Origin: Bog-950 sp964631835
GTDB lineage: Bacteria > Bacteroidota > Bacteroidia > Chitinophagales > LD1
Assembly (NCBI GenBank): GCA_964631835.1
Contig: CAZWAD010000001.1
Location: 248,001 to 312,000, forward strand
Direction: 5' to 3'
Length of the DNA: 64,000 bases
The position numbers and the translations under genes are program-made. Position 1 is the stretch's first letter. Each line of letters opens with the position of its first letter. Below the pieces are notes generated by a model that did not search any database, was not told the origin of the DNA, and saw nothing but the letters and a program-made list of their open reading frames with translations. Of the stretch, positions 27,055 to 35,136 are shown piece by piece.

Positions 27055-27618
27055 ATGATAGAATTTATCAAACAACCCTGGCACTGGAGCATCACAGGTA
27101 TTTTAATCGGGCTTACGGTTCCGCTTCTTTATTTAATCGGCAACAAGCCTTTCGGCATTTCTTCTTCGTTTCGCCATATCTGCGCTGCGTGTATTCCGGG
27201 CAATGCACTCTATTTCAAGTACGACTGGAAGAAAGAAACCTGGAACATTTATTTTGTTGCCGGAATTGTAATTGGGGGAATAATCGGGGCATCGTTTCTT
27301 GCCAATCCGGGGCCGATGCAAATTGCTCTTTCTACAAAGGAACAACTTGCCCAACTCGGTGTTACCAGTTTTTCCGAACTTGAACCTCTCGATATTTTTT
27401 CATTCAAAGGGTTGTTCAGTGCGAAGGGTTTTATACTGATTGTGATTGGCGGGTTTCTCGTTGGCTTCGGCACCCGTTATGCAGGCGGTTGCACCTCGGG
27501 GCACTCCATTACAGGTATCTCGAACTTTCAAGTTTCGAGTATTGCTGCCACTATCTGTTTTATGATTGGCGGGTTTATTACAACCTGGCTGTTGTTACCT
27601 TTAATTTTTAAACTTTAA
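27055..27618 (+). CDS. YeeE/YedE family protein, N-terminal half transporter (DUF6691/TsuA-like)
   Basis: A 187-residue membrane protein with about five helices, matching the first half of the YeeE/YedE (TsuA) fold. The conserved Cys is in 'YAGGCTSGHSITG'; in TsuA-type proteins such cysteines line the path for thiosulfate. A separate gene for the second half starts five bases downstream, as in the PmpA/PmpB two-subunit form. An element TAGCTTTA, one base off TAnnTTTG, lies at 27030-27037 and could give a start site just before the ATG. Its divergent neighbour is metZ. Confidence 0.87.
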   Translation: MIEFIKQPWHWSITGILIGLTVPLLYLIGNKPFGISSSFRHICAACIPGNALYFKYDWKKETWNIYFVAGIVIGGIIGASFLANPGPMQIALSTKEQLAQLGVTSFSELEPLDIFSFKGLFSAKGFILIVIGGFLVGFGTRYAGGCTSGHSITGISNFQVSSIAATICFMIGGFITTWLLLPLIFKL

Positions 27619-27622
27619 ACCG

Positions 27623-28090
27623 GTGAAAAAAATAATTGAAGAGGAGGGGACGAATCATCAGCAGTCGCAGGAAACTTTTGTTTCGAACCTGAAGTATGTG
27701 GTGATTGGAATATTTTTCGGAATTGTTTTCGTGAAAGGCGAAGTGGTGTCATGGTTTCGGATTCAGGAAATGTTCCGGTTGTCCTCATTCCACATGTATG
27801 GAGTTATCGGAACCGGAGTAGTTGTTGCTGCTATCGCAACCCTGCTCATTAAAAAAATCAACATCAAAACCATACAGGGCGAAGAGGTGGTTTTCAGCGA
27901 GCGCCCGTTCAACAAAGGAAATGTTATTGGCGGATTACTCTTTGGTTTCGGTTGGGCGATGACAGGCGCCTGTCCCGGACCCATGTATGGCTTAATCGGA
28001 AGTGGGTTTCTTGTGTTTGTGGTTGCCCTGCTTAGCGCGGTGGCAGGAACTTACCTTTACGGTATTTTGCGGGATAAGCTGCCGCATTGA
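27623..28090 (+). CDS. YeeE/YedE family protein, C-terminal half transporter
   Basis: A 155-residue partner of the preceding gene, starting at GTG 27623, four bases after its stop. It has an N-terminal hydrophilic stretch, then about four helices, with the conserved 'GFGWAMTGACPGPMYGLIGSG' region (GACPGP holds the key Cys). The two halves together make a full YeeE/YedE-type sulfur-compound importer in the inner membrane. The transported species (thiosulfate or another sulfur compound) is inferred from the family and from metZ next door. Confidence 0.87.
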   Translation: MKKIIEEEGTNHQQSQETFVSNLKYVVIGIFFGIVFVKGEVVSWFRIQEMFRLSSFHMYGVIGTGVVVAAIATLLIKKINIKTIQGEEVVFSERPFNKGNVIGGLLFGFGWAMTGACPGPMYGLIGSGFLVFVVALLSAVAGTYLYGILRDKLPH

Positions 28091-28132
28091 TTTATTAAAA
28101 ATTTACAACCTGCTATTCATTTTTTAAAGTTG

Positions 28133-28153
28133 TTTACATAAAGTGTATGTAAA
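28133..28153. promoter_or_regulatory. Inverted repeat in trpA upstream region
   Basis: Arms TTTACATA and TATGTAAA separated by AAGTG, in the 171-base gap before trpA. It could be an operator for trpA-his or a relic of the upstream gene's 3' end. A near-match promoter box TTACTTTG lies at 28236-28243. I find no Trp- or His-rich leader peptide here. Confidence 0.35.
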
Positions 28154-28261
28154 TTTACTAGCGTCTGCACCCGGTTAATGTTTATCTGTTTCTTAATTAA
28201 AAACATTCATACAAAACTAGTTTCAACCTGTTTGTTTACTTTGTGTCTATCAAAGTAATCC

Positions 28262-29038
28262 GTGAACCGTATTGACAAACTTTTTCAGTCCAAACATCAA
28301 AACATTCTCTCTGTGTATTGCACGGCCGGCTTTCCGCAACTGAACGATACACTGCGCGTGCTGAAACTGCTGCAGGATGCCGGTGCCGATATGATTGAAA
28401 TAGGCATGCCCTACAGCGACCCGCTGGCGGACGGAGTGGTGATTCAGCAGAGCAGCACTGCGGCTTTGCACAACGGCATGAGCCTGTCCGCCCTGTTTGA
28501 GCAACTGAAAGAAGTGCGCAGCCACATCCATATACCTTTGATATTGATGGGCTACCTGAACCCGGTGCTGCAATACGGTTTCGAAAACTTTTGCCGCGAT
28601 GCCGCGCGCATCGGCATGGATGGTTTGATTCTGCCCGACCTTACGCCCGAAATTTACGAAGCGGAGTATCAGCCCTTGTTTAAGAAATACGATTTGAAAA
28701 ATATCATGCTGGTCACCCCGCGCACTTCCGAAGAGCGCATCCGCAGGATTGACGCGCTGAGCAGCGGCTTTGTGTATGCAGTGGCGGCTTCATCTACTAC
28801 GGGCAATGCCGTTAATGATACCAGCAAACAGCAACAGTATTTTGAACGAATCAAAAGCATGAAGCTGAAAAATCCTTTCATCATTGGCTTTGGCATTTCA
28901 ACGCACGAGCATTTTGCGAACGCTTGCAACTATGCGGCAGGAGCCATTACCGGCAGCGCGTTTATCAAACACATTTCGGTAAACCCTGATTTAGAAAAAA
29001 GTATTCCCGCGTTTATTCAATCCATCAAAAGCAATTAG
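28262..29038 (+). CDS. trpA: Tryptophan synthase alpha subunit
   Basis: A 258-residue TIM-barrel enzyme releasing indole from indole-3-glycerol phosphate. Catalytic Glu is in 'DMIEIGMPYSDPLADGVVIQ' (the E-x-G-x-P-x-S-D-P-x-A-D-G signature) and catalytic Asp in 'DGLILPDLTPEIYEAEY'. The phosphate-binding end is 'IIGFGISTHEH' and 'AGAITGSAFIKHI'. It starts at GTG 28262. It is followed after only three bases by hisH and so heads a trpA-hisHAF-hisIE cluster; the other trp genes are not in this window, which is an unusual arrangement. Confidence 0.95.
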   Translation: MNRIDKLFQSKHQNILSVYCTAGFPQLNDTLRVLKLLQDAGADMIEIGMPYSDPLADGVVIQQSSTAALHNGMSLSALFEQLKEVRSHIHIPLILMGYLNPVLQYGFENFCRDAARIGMDGLILPDLTPEIYEAEYQPLFKKYDLKNIMLVTPRTSEERIRRIDALSSGFVYAVAASSTTGNAVNDTSKQQQYFERIKSMKLKNPFIIGFGISTHEHFANACNYAAGAITGSAFIKHISVNPDLEKSIPAFIQSIKSN

Positions 29039-29041
29039 AAC

Positions 29042-29605
29042 GTGAAACTCGTTATCATCAATTACGGGGCAGGCAACACACAGTCGGTGAAATATGCATT
29101 TCAGCGGCTGGGCGTGAATCCTGTGTTGAGTGATGATAAAGAGGAAATTCTCTCTGCCGATAAAATCATTTTTCCGGGAGTAGGCCACGCCAAAGCAGCG
29201 ATGGATGTATTGAAAGAAAAAGGGTTGGATGTTTTGATTCCGCAACTGAAACAACCTGTTCTCGGCATTTGCCTCGGCATGCAGTTGATGTGTAAGTTCA
29301 GCGAAGAAGGAAACACCGAGTGCCTCGGAATAATTGATGAAACAGTAAAACTGTTTGAGCCGAAACTTAAAGTGCCGCATGTGGGATGGAATTGGACAAC
29401 GGGCAACAGACAACAGACAACGGATTGTTTCTACTTCGTCCACAGTTACTATGTTCCGAAGAATGAGTTCACCACGCTCACTTGCAATTACATCACCGAG
29501 TTTTCTGCGGCTGTTCAGAAGGATAACTTTTATGCTGTGCAGTTTCACCCCGAGAAAAGCGGAAAGACAGGAGAGGTGTTTTTGAAAAAGTTTATTGAAG
29601 TGTGA
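29042..29605 (+). CDS. hisH: Imidazole glycerol phosphate synthase, glutaminase subunit HisH
   Basis: A 187-residue class I glutamine amidotransferase that supplies ammonia to HisF. The catalytic triad is complete: C77 in 'VLGICLGMQLM', H169 and E171 in 'VQFHPEKSG'. The oxyanion region 'INYGAGN' begins the protein. It starts at GTG 29042, three bases after the trpA stop, and its TGA overlaps the hisA ATG (TGATG). The region just after 'PHVGWNW' is compact ('TTGNRQQTTDC'), slightly shorter than usual, without loss of key residues. Confidence 0.95.
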   Translation: MKLVIINYGAGNTQSVKYAFQRLGVNPVLSDDKEEILSADKIIFPGVGHAKAAMDVLKEKGLDVLIPQLKQPVLGICLGMQLMCKFSEEGNTECLGIIDETVKLFEPKLKVPHVGWNWTTGNRQQTTDCFYFVHSYYVPKNEFTTLTCNYITEFSAAVQKDNFYAVQFHPEKSGKTGEVFLKKFIEV

Positions 29606-30321
29606 TGGAGATAATTCCCACCATAGATATCATAGACGGAAAATGCGTTCGACTCTCGCAGGGTGACTATGCGCAAAAAACCATCTACAACGAAAATCCG
29701 CTGGAGGTGGCAAAGCAATTTGAGGCAGCGGGCTTAAAGCGATTGCATCTAGTGGATTTGGATGGAGCGAAGGCAAGCCACATCGTTAATCACAAAGCGC
29801 TGGAAGAAATTTCGAAGCACACGAACCTGCAAATTGATTTTGGAGGAGGAATAAAAACCGATGCGGATATTCAACTTGCTTTCGATTGCGGAGCCAATCA
29901 AATTACTGCGGGAAGCATTGCCGTAAAATCGCGCGATACGGTTTTACATTGGCTCGATAAATACGGGGCGGAAAAAATAATTCTCGGTGCCGATGTAAAA
30001 GATGAACTCATTGCGGTGAGCGGCTGGCAGGAAAACAGCAGCATCAATCTTTTCGGTTTTCTGAAAGATTATGCAGCTCATGGCATTCAGTTTGTCATTT
30101 GTACCGATATTTCAAAAGACGGAATGTTGCAGGGGTCATCTATTGATCTCTATAAAAAAATTCTGAAAGAATTTCCAACGCTTAAATTAATTGCAAGCGG
30201 AGGAATAAGTGATTTAGATGAGCTTAAAGTTTTAAGCGAAGCGGGATTACACGGAGCCATCATCGGCAAAGCAATTTACGAAGGCAAAATTTCATTGGAC
30301 GATTTATCAAAATTCAATTAA
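29605..30321 (+). CDS. hisA: Phosphoribosylformimino-5-aminoimidazole carboxamide ribotide isomerase HisA
   Basis: A 238-residue TIM-barrel isomerase converting ProFAR to PRFAR. The general base is D8 in 'IIPTIDIIDGKCVRL'; the second catalytic Asp is in 'VICTDISKDGMLQG'. The phosphate sites are 'DFGGGIKTD' and 'ASGGISDLDEL'. A GTG at 29602 is in frame directly before it, but the ATG at 29605, overlapping the hisH stop, gives the conserved start 'MEIIPTIDI'. The next gene hisF begins on the base after the stop. Confidence 0.95.
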   Translation: MEIIPTIDIIDGKCVRLSQGDYAQKTIYNENPLEVAKQFEAAGLKRLHLVDLDGAKASHIVNHKALEEISKHTNLQIDFGGGIKTDADIQLAFDCGANQITAGSIAVKSRDTVLHWLDKYGAEKIILGADVKDELIAVSGWQENSSINLFGFLKDYAAHGIQFVICTDISKDGMLQGSSIDLYKKILKEFPTLKLIASGGISDLDELKVLSEAGLHGAIIGKAIYEGKISLDDLSKFN

Positions 30322-31077
30322 GTGTTAGCGAAGCGAATTATACCATGCCTGGATATTAAAGATGGTCGCACCGTAAAGGGTGTGAACTTTGAAAACCTTC
30401 GCGATGCCGGTGACCCGGTGGAGCTCGCCAAACTTTATGCCGAAGAAGGTGCGGATGAGTTAGTATTTCTTGACATCACAGCAACACACGAGAAAAGAAA
30501 GACATTAGTTGCTTTAGTCGAACGCATTGCTGCTAATATCAATATTCCTTTTACCGTTGGCGGAGGAATTTCATCTGTAGAAGATGTATATGTGTTGCTG
30601 CAAAGCGGAGCAGATAAAATTTCTCTGAACTCAGCCGCTGTGCGAAGCCCGAAATTGATTTCTGACATCTCCGATAAATTCGGGAGTCAGTGTTTGGTGC
30701 TGGCAATAGATGCCAAAGAGAAAGAAGGCAAGTGGAATGTGTATCTCAACGGAGGAAGATTAGAAACCGAATTGGATTTATTCGACTGGGCAAAAGAAGG
30801 AGAGCAAAGAGGAGCGGGAGAAATTCTTTTCACTTCCATGAATCATGACGGAACCAAAAACGGTTTTGCGAACGAAGCACTGCGACAGGTTTCGGAGAAA
30901 GTGAACATTCCCGTTATCGCATCGGGAGGTGCAGGAACAATGCAGCACTTTTACGATACTTTCACCGCAGGAAAATCGGATGCAGCTTTAGCAGCCAGCA
31001 TTTTTCACTTTAAAGAAATTGCAATCAGGGATTTGAAAAGCTATTTACAACAAAAAGGAATTACAGTCAGACTATGA
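30322..31077 (+). CDS. hisF: Imidazole glycerol phosphate synthase, cyclase subunit HisF
   Basis: A 251-residue TIM-barrel cyclase that joins PRFAR with ammonia from HisH, giving IGP and AICAR. Catalytic D11 is in 'IIPCLDIKDGRTVKG', the second Asp in 'LAIDAKEKEG'; phosphate loops are 'TVGGGISSVED' and 'ASGGAGTMQHF'. It starts at GTG 30322 with no gap after hisA and overlaps hisIE by four bases (ATGA), so coupled translation is likely through the whole hisHAF-hisIE block. Confidence 0.96.
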   Translation: MLAKRIIPCLDIKDGRTVKGVNFENLRDAGDPVELAKLYAEEGADELVFLDITATHEKRKTLVALVERIAANINIPFTVGGGISSVEDVYVLLQSGADKISLNSAAVRSPKLISDISDKFGSQCLVLAIDAKEKEGKWNVYLNGGRLETELDLFDWAKEGEQRGAGEILFTSMNHDGTKNGFANEALRQVSEKVNIPVIASGGAGTMQHFYDTFTAGKSDAALAASIFHFKEIAIRDLKSYLQQKGITVRL

Positions 31078-31670
31078 ACATAGATTTTGCAAAAGGAGAC
31101 GGACTTGTTCCTGCTGTTATACAGGATGCAACAACCAATAAGGTGTTGATGTTGGGCTTTATGAACGAGGAAGCATTTCAAAAAACTGAAGCGGAAAAGC
31201 GCGTCACCTTTTTCAGCCGAACCAAAAACCGTCTATGGACTAAAGGCGAAGAAAGCGGCAATTTTCTGAATGTGGTTTCCATTCATCCGGATTGCGACAA
31301 TGACACCTTGCTTATAAAAGTAAATCCGGTTGGCCCCGTTTGTCATACAGGAGCAGATACCTGCTGGAGTGAGAAGAACGAAAAAACAAATCTGGATTTC
31401 CTGATTGGGCTCGAACAAGTCATTGAATCAAGAAAGAATAATCTATCGGATGATTCTTATACTTCGAAGTTATTTTCAAAAGGCATCAATAAGATTGCTC
31501 AGAAAGTAGGAGAAGAAGCCACCGAGTTAGTCATTGAATCAAAAGATGATAATTCTGATTTGTTTGTGAACGAAGCAGCCGATTTGCTATTTCACTACCT
31601 GATATTACTCCAAGCAAAGGGCTTCAAGTTGCAGGATGTAGTTGCAAAGCTTGAAGCCCGTAAAAAATAA
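31074..31670 (+). CDS. hisIE: Bifunctional phosphoribosyl-AMP cyclohydrolase / phosphoribosyl-ATP pyrophosphatase
   Basis: A 198-residue fusion of HisI (about 1-105) and HisE (about 108-198), the second and third steps of histidine synthesis. HisI shows 'MLGFMNEEAFQKT', 'WTKGEESGN', 'DCDNDTLLIKV' and the metal-binding cysteines in 'GPVCHTGADTCW'. HisE shows 'KVGEEATELVIESK' and 'NEAADLLFHYLILL', its metal-binding helices. It is the last gene of the cluster; a short gap separates it from the convergent SlyD-like gene, and no strong terminator hairpin is visible. Confidence 0.96.
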   Translation: MNIDFAKGDGLVPAVIQDATTNKVLMLGFMNEEAFQKTEAEKRVTFFSRTKNRLWTKGEESGNFLNVVSIHPDCDNDTLLIKVNPVGPVCHTGADTCWSEKNEKTNLDFLIGLEQVIESRKNNLSDDSYTSKLFSKGINKIAQKVGEEATELVIESKDDNSDLFVNEAADLLFHYLILLQAKGFKLQDVVAKLEARKK

Positions 31671-31681
31671 GTTTAAAGAAA

Positions 31682-32188
31682 CTAATGGTGCGAGTGGTCG
31701 CCATGTTCATGCACATGACCGTGTTCAAGTTCTACCGGGTGTGGTTCACGCACTTCAATCACTTCTCCGCTGAACAAAAGCGGCTTCCCTGCAAAAGGGT
31801 GATTTAGGTCAACAGTAACTTTATCGAGAATGATGTTTACGATTCTTCCCTGGAAAGGATTGCCGTTCTGGTCTTGCAATGGAACAACATTTCCCACAAA
31901 TAGCATTTCCTCCTGCACTTTTCCGTCAACGGCAAAAGCATTTTTCTCAAGTTGAATCACCGCCTCTTCATCATACGTGCCATAACCCTCTTCAGGAGTT
32001 AGCGAAAAATGGAACTGGTTGCCGGCAACTAATCCTTCTAGGTTTTTCTCGAACTTCTCTAGCACATTACCATGTCCGAACAAAAAAGAAAACGGATTCT
32101 CCTTGTCGGCAGAATCAACTATTTGACCTTGCGGTTCATTTCGTAACTCATAAGATATCTTTACAACTGTATTGGGTAATGCCTTCAT
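31682..32188 (-). CDS. FKBP-type peptidyl-prolyl isomerase, SlyD-like
   Basis: A 168-residue two-domain FKBP of the SlyD type: FKBP halves ('VKISYELRN' and 'PLLFSGEVIEVREP') enclose an insert-in-flap chaperone domain ('VIQLEKNAFAVDGKVQEEM'). The tail is His-rich (HGHVHEHGDHSHH), which in SlyD binds nickel and other metals. The role is folding help and metal handling in the cytoplasm. A perfect TATGTTTG box lies 19 bases upstream of the ATG on its strand. It is convergent with hisIE. Confidence 0.92.
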   Translation of the reverse strand: MKALPNTVVKISYELRNEPQGQIVDSADKENPFSFLFGHGNVLEKFEKNLEGLVAGNQFHFSLTPEEGYGTYDEEAVIQLEKNAFAVDGKVQEEMLFVGNVVPLQDQNGNPFQGRIVNIILDKVTVDLNHPFAGKPLLFSGEVIEVREPHPVELEHGHVHEHGDHSHH

Positions 32189-32206
32189 GATTTTTATTTA
32201 AGGCGG

Positions 32207-32214
32207 CAAACATA
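32207..32214 (-). promoter_or_regulatory. Bacteroidota -7 promoter box (TATGTTTG) of slyD-like gene
   Basis: An exact TAnnTTTG match on the minus strand, 18 bases before the ATG; it predicts a 5' untranslated leader of roughly 10-15 bases. Confidence 0.5.
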
Positions 32215-32238
32215 AAATTATTCACTGCTAATTACGGT

Positions 32239-33084
32239 TTAATTAATCGGACAAAACTCTTCACTCTTCTTCCACAATTCTTTTCCTAATTCTTTATCCA
32301 GTCCAAGTTTGGAGGGTTCTTTTTCTATACACCTGTCAAAATACTTTCCGGTAACGCCTTTAAGTGAAGGTGAAGAGGCGACATGTACCGATGTCTTCGC
32401 ACCATCTTCAAGGCCGATAGCCCCAAACTTTGTCAGGAGCGACCAGATAATCGTTGAATACCAAGTTGCATTTTTGTTTCCGATTTCCGTTTTTACAAAC
32501 CCTGGATGAAGACTGTTGGCAGTAACATGAGTATCTTGTAGCCTATCGGCAAGTTCGTTGGTGAAGAGTACATTGGCCAGTTTGCTTTGGGGATAAGATT
32601 TGCGCACGAAATATCCTTTATTTTTTGTGAAAGATTCGAAATCTATTTTCCCCCGGTAATGAGAATCGGAAGAAACATTCACAATACGAGCGTAATCAGA
32701 CTTTTTAATCAGGTCGAGCAAAAGATTGGTGAGTAGAAAATAAGCAAAGTGATTAGTGGCTATGGTCTTTTCCAGCCCATCTTCGCTCAGCTCAAAATTG
32801 ATGAAGGCACAACCGGCATTGTTGATGAGTACATCCACCACTTCCATTTCTTTTTTTATTTCCGATGCAAGCTCTCGGATGGATTTTTGCGAGGAAAGGT
32901 CAGCAAGAAAGTATTTAACATTTTCATTTCCGCTTTCTGCTGATATGTTTTTTACCGCCTCAACAGCTTTGTCTTTATTGCGCGATACGATGTAAATGTT
33001 AGCCCTCTGTTTTGCTATAGCAACCGAAGTCGCGTATCCTATTCCTGCATTGCCACCCGTGATAATGATGTTCCTGTTTTTCAT
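32239..33084 (-). CDS. Short-chain dehydrogenase/reductase, retinol-dehydrogenase-like
   Basis: A 281-residue SDR. The cofactor motif is 'IITGGNAGIGYATS' (TGxxxGIG), followed by 'INNAGCA' (NNAG), a catalytic Ser in 'IVNVSSDSHYRG', and the catalytic pair in 'YPQSKLANVLF' (YxxxK). Basic residues after strand 2 ('VSRNKDKA') suggest NADP(H). The sequence style is that of the retinol dehydrogenase/WWOX-like subgroup; the substrate is unknown. Its ATG overlaps the selD stop by four bases, so it is the last gene of the meaB-selU-selD-SDR operon. Confidence 0.9.
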   Translation of the reverse strand: MKNRNIIITGGNAGIGYATSVAIAKQRANIYIVSRNKDKAVEAVKNISAESGNENVKYFLADLSSQKSIRELASEIKKEMEVVDVLINNAGCAFINFELSEDGLEKTIATNHFAYFLLTNLLLDLIKKSDYARIVNVSSDSHYRGKIDFESFTKNKGYFVRKSYPQSKLANVLFTNELADRLQDTHVTANSLHPGFVKTEIGNKNATWYSTIIWSLLTKFGAIGLEDGAKTSVHVASSPSLKGVTGKYFDRCIEKEPSKLGLDKELGKELWKKSEEFCPIN

Positions 33085-34109
33085 TTGATAAAAATGGTTT
33101 TACCGGTTTGAGCAATCATTTGCCCGATGCTTTCCAAATCTAATCCGGTTTGATTTGCTAGCGATTTAAATTCCTTTTCCTTTTCCGGAGAAATAGCAAT
33201 AAGCAACCCACCGCTTGTCTGGGGATCGCAAAGCGTAAGCAACGACTCACTGCCTATGTCTTGCACCTTTTGTTCATAACTTTTCCAGTTACGCATAGTG
33301 TTGTCAGCATAGATAAATTTTGCGCTTAACTCTTTTACTCGTTCCATTAAGGGAACTTGGCTGTATTCAATTTCAGCAGAGAGATTCGAACCTTCACACA
33401 TTTCAATTAAGTGACCGAGTAAACCGAAGCCGGTAATATCGGTGAGTGCATGAACAAATTGATGCTTACCTAATTCTTCTCCAAATGTATTAAGCATGCA
33501 CATTGAGTCAAGGGCATGTTGAATTTCATTAGTGGTAAGCAAATCTCTTTTTAGCGCAGTTGTAAGAACTCCGGTTCCGAGAGGTTTGGTGAGAAAAAGT
33601 AAATCGCCTTCCTGTGCTGTAGAGTTTTGCTTCAAATTTTTTATAGGAACAAACCCATTCACTGCTAAACCAAAAAACGGCTCGGGCGAATCAATTGTAT
33701 GTCCCCCAGCAAGGGAAACTTTGGCTTCTGCGCAAATGTTTTTTCCGCCTGCAATAATCTGCTGCGCGATTTCTGAGGGAAACTTCTCTACGGGGAAACC
33801 AAGAACAGCAATAGCCATAAACGGCTTACCCCCCATGGCGTACACATCACTTAGAGCATTAGCGGCAGCAATTTTCCCATACGTAAAAGGATCATTTACA
33901 ATGGGGGTGAAAAAATCTGTAGTACTGATTAGCGCTGTACCATCCCCAAGGTCATAAACAGCGGCATCATCTTTAGTTTCATTTCCAACTAAGAGGAGAG
34001 TGTCGAAAAATTTGCCTTCTGCACCTTTCAGAATTTCTTCCAGAATAGCTGGGGCTACTTTACACCCGCAACCACTCCCACGGCTATACTGCGTCAGCTT
34101 TACTTCCAT
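33081..34109 (-). CDS. selD: Selenide, water dikinase (selenophosphate synthetase)
   Basis: A 342-residue SelD making selenophosphate from selenide and ATP. The flexible N-terminal glycine-rich segment is 'YSRGSGCGCKVAP', with the catalytic Cys C14 (codon TGC, not a selenocysteine TGA) and essential Lys K17. The ATP-binding Asp residues are seen in 'DDAAVYDLGDG', 'STTDFFTPIV' and 'GGHTIDSPEP'. The C-terminal PurM-like domain ends in the usual 'QTGKTIFIK' style. Its start lies 26 bases inside the end of selU, so the two are tightly coupled. Confidence 0.96.
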   Translation of the reverse strand: MEVKLTQYSRGSGCGCKVAPAILEEILKGAEGKFFDTLLLVGNETKDDAAVYDLGDGTALISTTDFFTPIVNDPFTYGKIAAANALSDVYAMGGKPFMAIAVLGFPVEKFPSEIAQQIIAGGKNICAEAKVSLAGGHTIDSPEPFFGLAVNGFVPIKNLKQNSTAQEGDLLFLTKPLGTGVLTTALKRDLLTTNEIQHALDSMCMLNTFGEELGKHQFVHALTDITGFGLLGHLIEMCEGSNLSAEIEYSQVPLMERVKELSAKFIYADNTMRNWKSYEQKVQDIGSESLLTLCDPQTSGGLLIAISPEKEKEFKSLANQTGLDLESIGQMIAQTGKTIFIK

Positions 34110-35133
34110 ATTTTATATTGGCGGTTTGGATCAAGGTCTTGGCAATATCTTTCGGGTCTTCGTTTTCAAAAGCAAACCGGAAAATTTCTTTGGTTTCTTT
34201 CATAGCTAGACCTCTGTCGTAGGCCTTGTCATAGTAGCTCAAAGCTATTTTAGCGGCTGCTTCTATGTTTCCTTCCTGCAATGCAGTAAGAGCATTTTTC
34301 CATTGCTCATTTCCCAGTCTGCGGATAATATTATCGTAGGAAGGCTTCAACTCCTCTGCAGAAAATTTTCCGTAATCGGCTACTAACTTTTTCAGGCGAA
34401 CTTCCAGTGGCAAATCAATTACAAACAAAGGTGACAGCCGGAAGTTACTCCAGAAATTCAGATCCAGAAACACTTTTCCGATGGTTTTGCTTTCATCTTC
34501 AAGCCACACTATTTTTTCTTCGTCAAAAGTTGTCAGCTCTTCCGCAAGAAGATTTTCAAAATGCTCGGTTGATGGTTGGTTTTGCTGGCCGAGTGCACCA
34601 AATGCGGAACCTTTATGATTGGCAAGGGCTTCAAGGTCAATCACTTGTTCCCCGGATTTTTTTAACTCTTTTAGAATTTCAGTTTTACCAGAGCCAGTTC
34701 TCCCGCCAAGAACAATGTAGCTGAATTTCTTCGCAAGAATTTCCAATACACACTTTCGGTAAGATCTGTATCCGCCTTTTAGAACAAAAACATCGTATCC
34801 GAACAGATTCAGCAGCCACGCCATACTCCCGCTGCGCATTCCGCCCCGCCAGCAGTGGATAAAAACCTTGTTATCCTTCACCAGAGGCAGCACAAAACGG
34901 ACAAATTCAGGCATTTTCCTGCCAACAATATTAAGCCCGGAGAGAATTGCTTCATTTTTACCTTTCCGCTTGTAGGTGGTGCCAATAATTTTCCGTTCCT
35001 CATTATTAAACAGCGGCAGGTTAATGGCGTGTGGAATATGACCGTGATAAAATTCACCCTCGGAACGAACATCTAAAGTAAGTTGCTGTATTGACAAGGA
35101 TGAGAATTCGTCTATATGGATTTGATATATCAC
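34084..35133 (-). CDS. selU: tRNA 2-selenouridine synthase
   Basis: A 349-residue SelU (MnmH/YbbB) that swaps sulfur for selenium at the wobble 2-thiouridine of tRNAs through a geranylated intermediate. The N-terminal rhodanese domain has the active Cys C94 in 'FIHCWRGGMRSGSMAW', with the diagnostic CWRGGMRS loop. A P-loop follows at about 142-151 (GGRTGSGKT). It lies directly before selD, which supplies selenophosphate, and three bases after meaB. Full length with key residues intact. Confidence 0.95.
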   Translation of the reverse strand: MIYQIHIDEFSSLSIQQLTLDVRSEGEFYHGHIPHAINLPLFNNEERKIIGTTYKRKGKNEAILSGLNIVGRKMPEFVRFVLPLVKDNKVFIHCWRGGMRSGSMAWLLNLFGYDVFVLKGGYRSYRKCVLEILAKKFSYIVLGGRTGSGKTEILKELKKSGEQVIDLEALANHKGSAFGALGQQNQPSTEHFENLLAEELTTFDEEKIVWLEDESKTIGKVFLDLNFWSNFRLSPLFVIDLPLEVRLKKLVADYGKFSAEELKPSYDNIIRRLGNEQWKNALTALQEGNIEAAAKIALSYYDKAYDRGLAMKETKEIFRFAFENEDPKDIAKTLIQTANIKYGSKADAV

Positions 35134-35136
35134 CGC

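Noticed and set aside
34050..34109. SelD as a selenoprotein
   Set aside because: The codon at the catalytic position is TGC (Cys14), not TGA.
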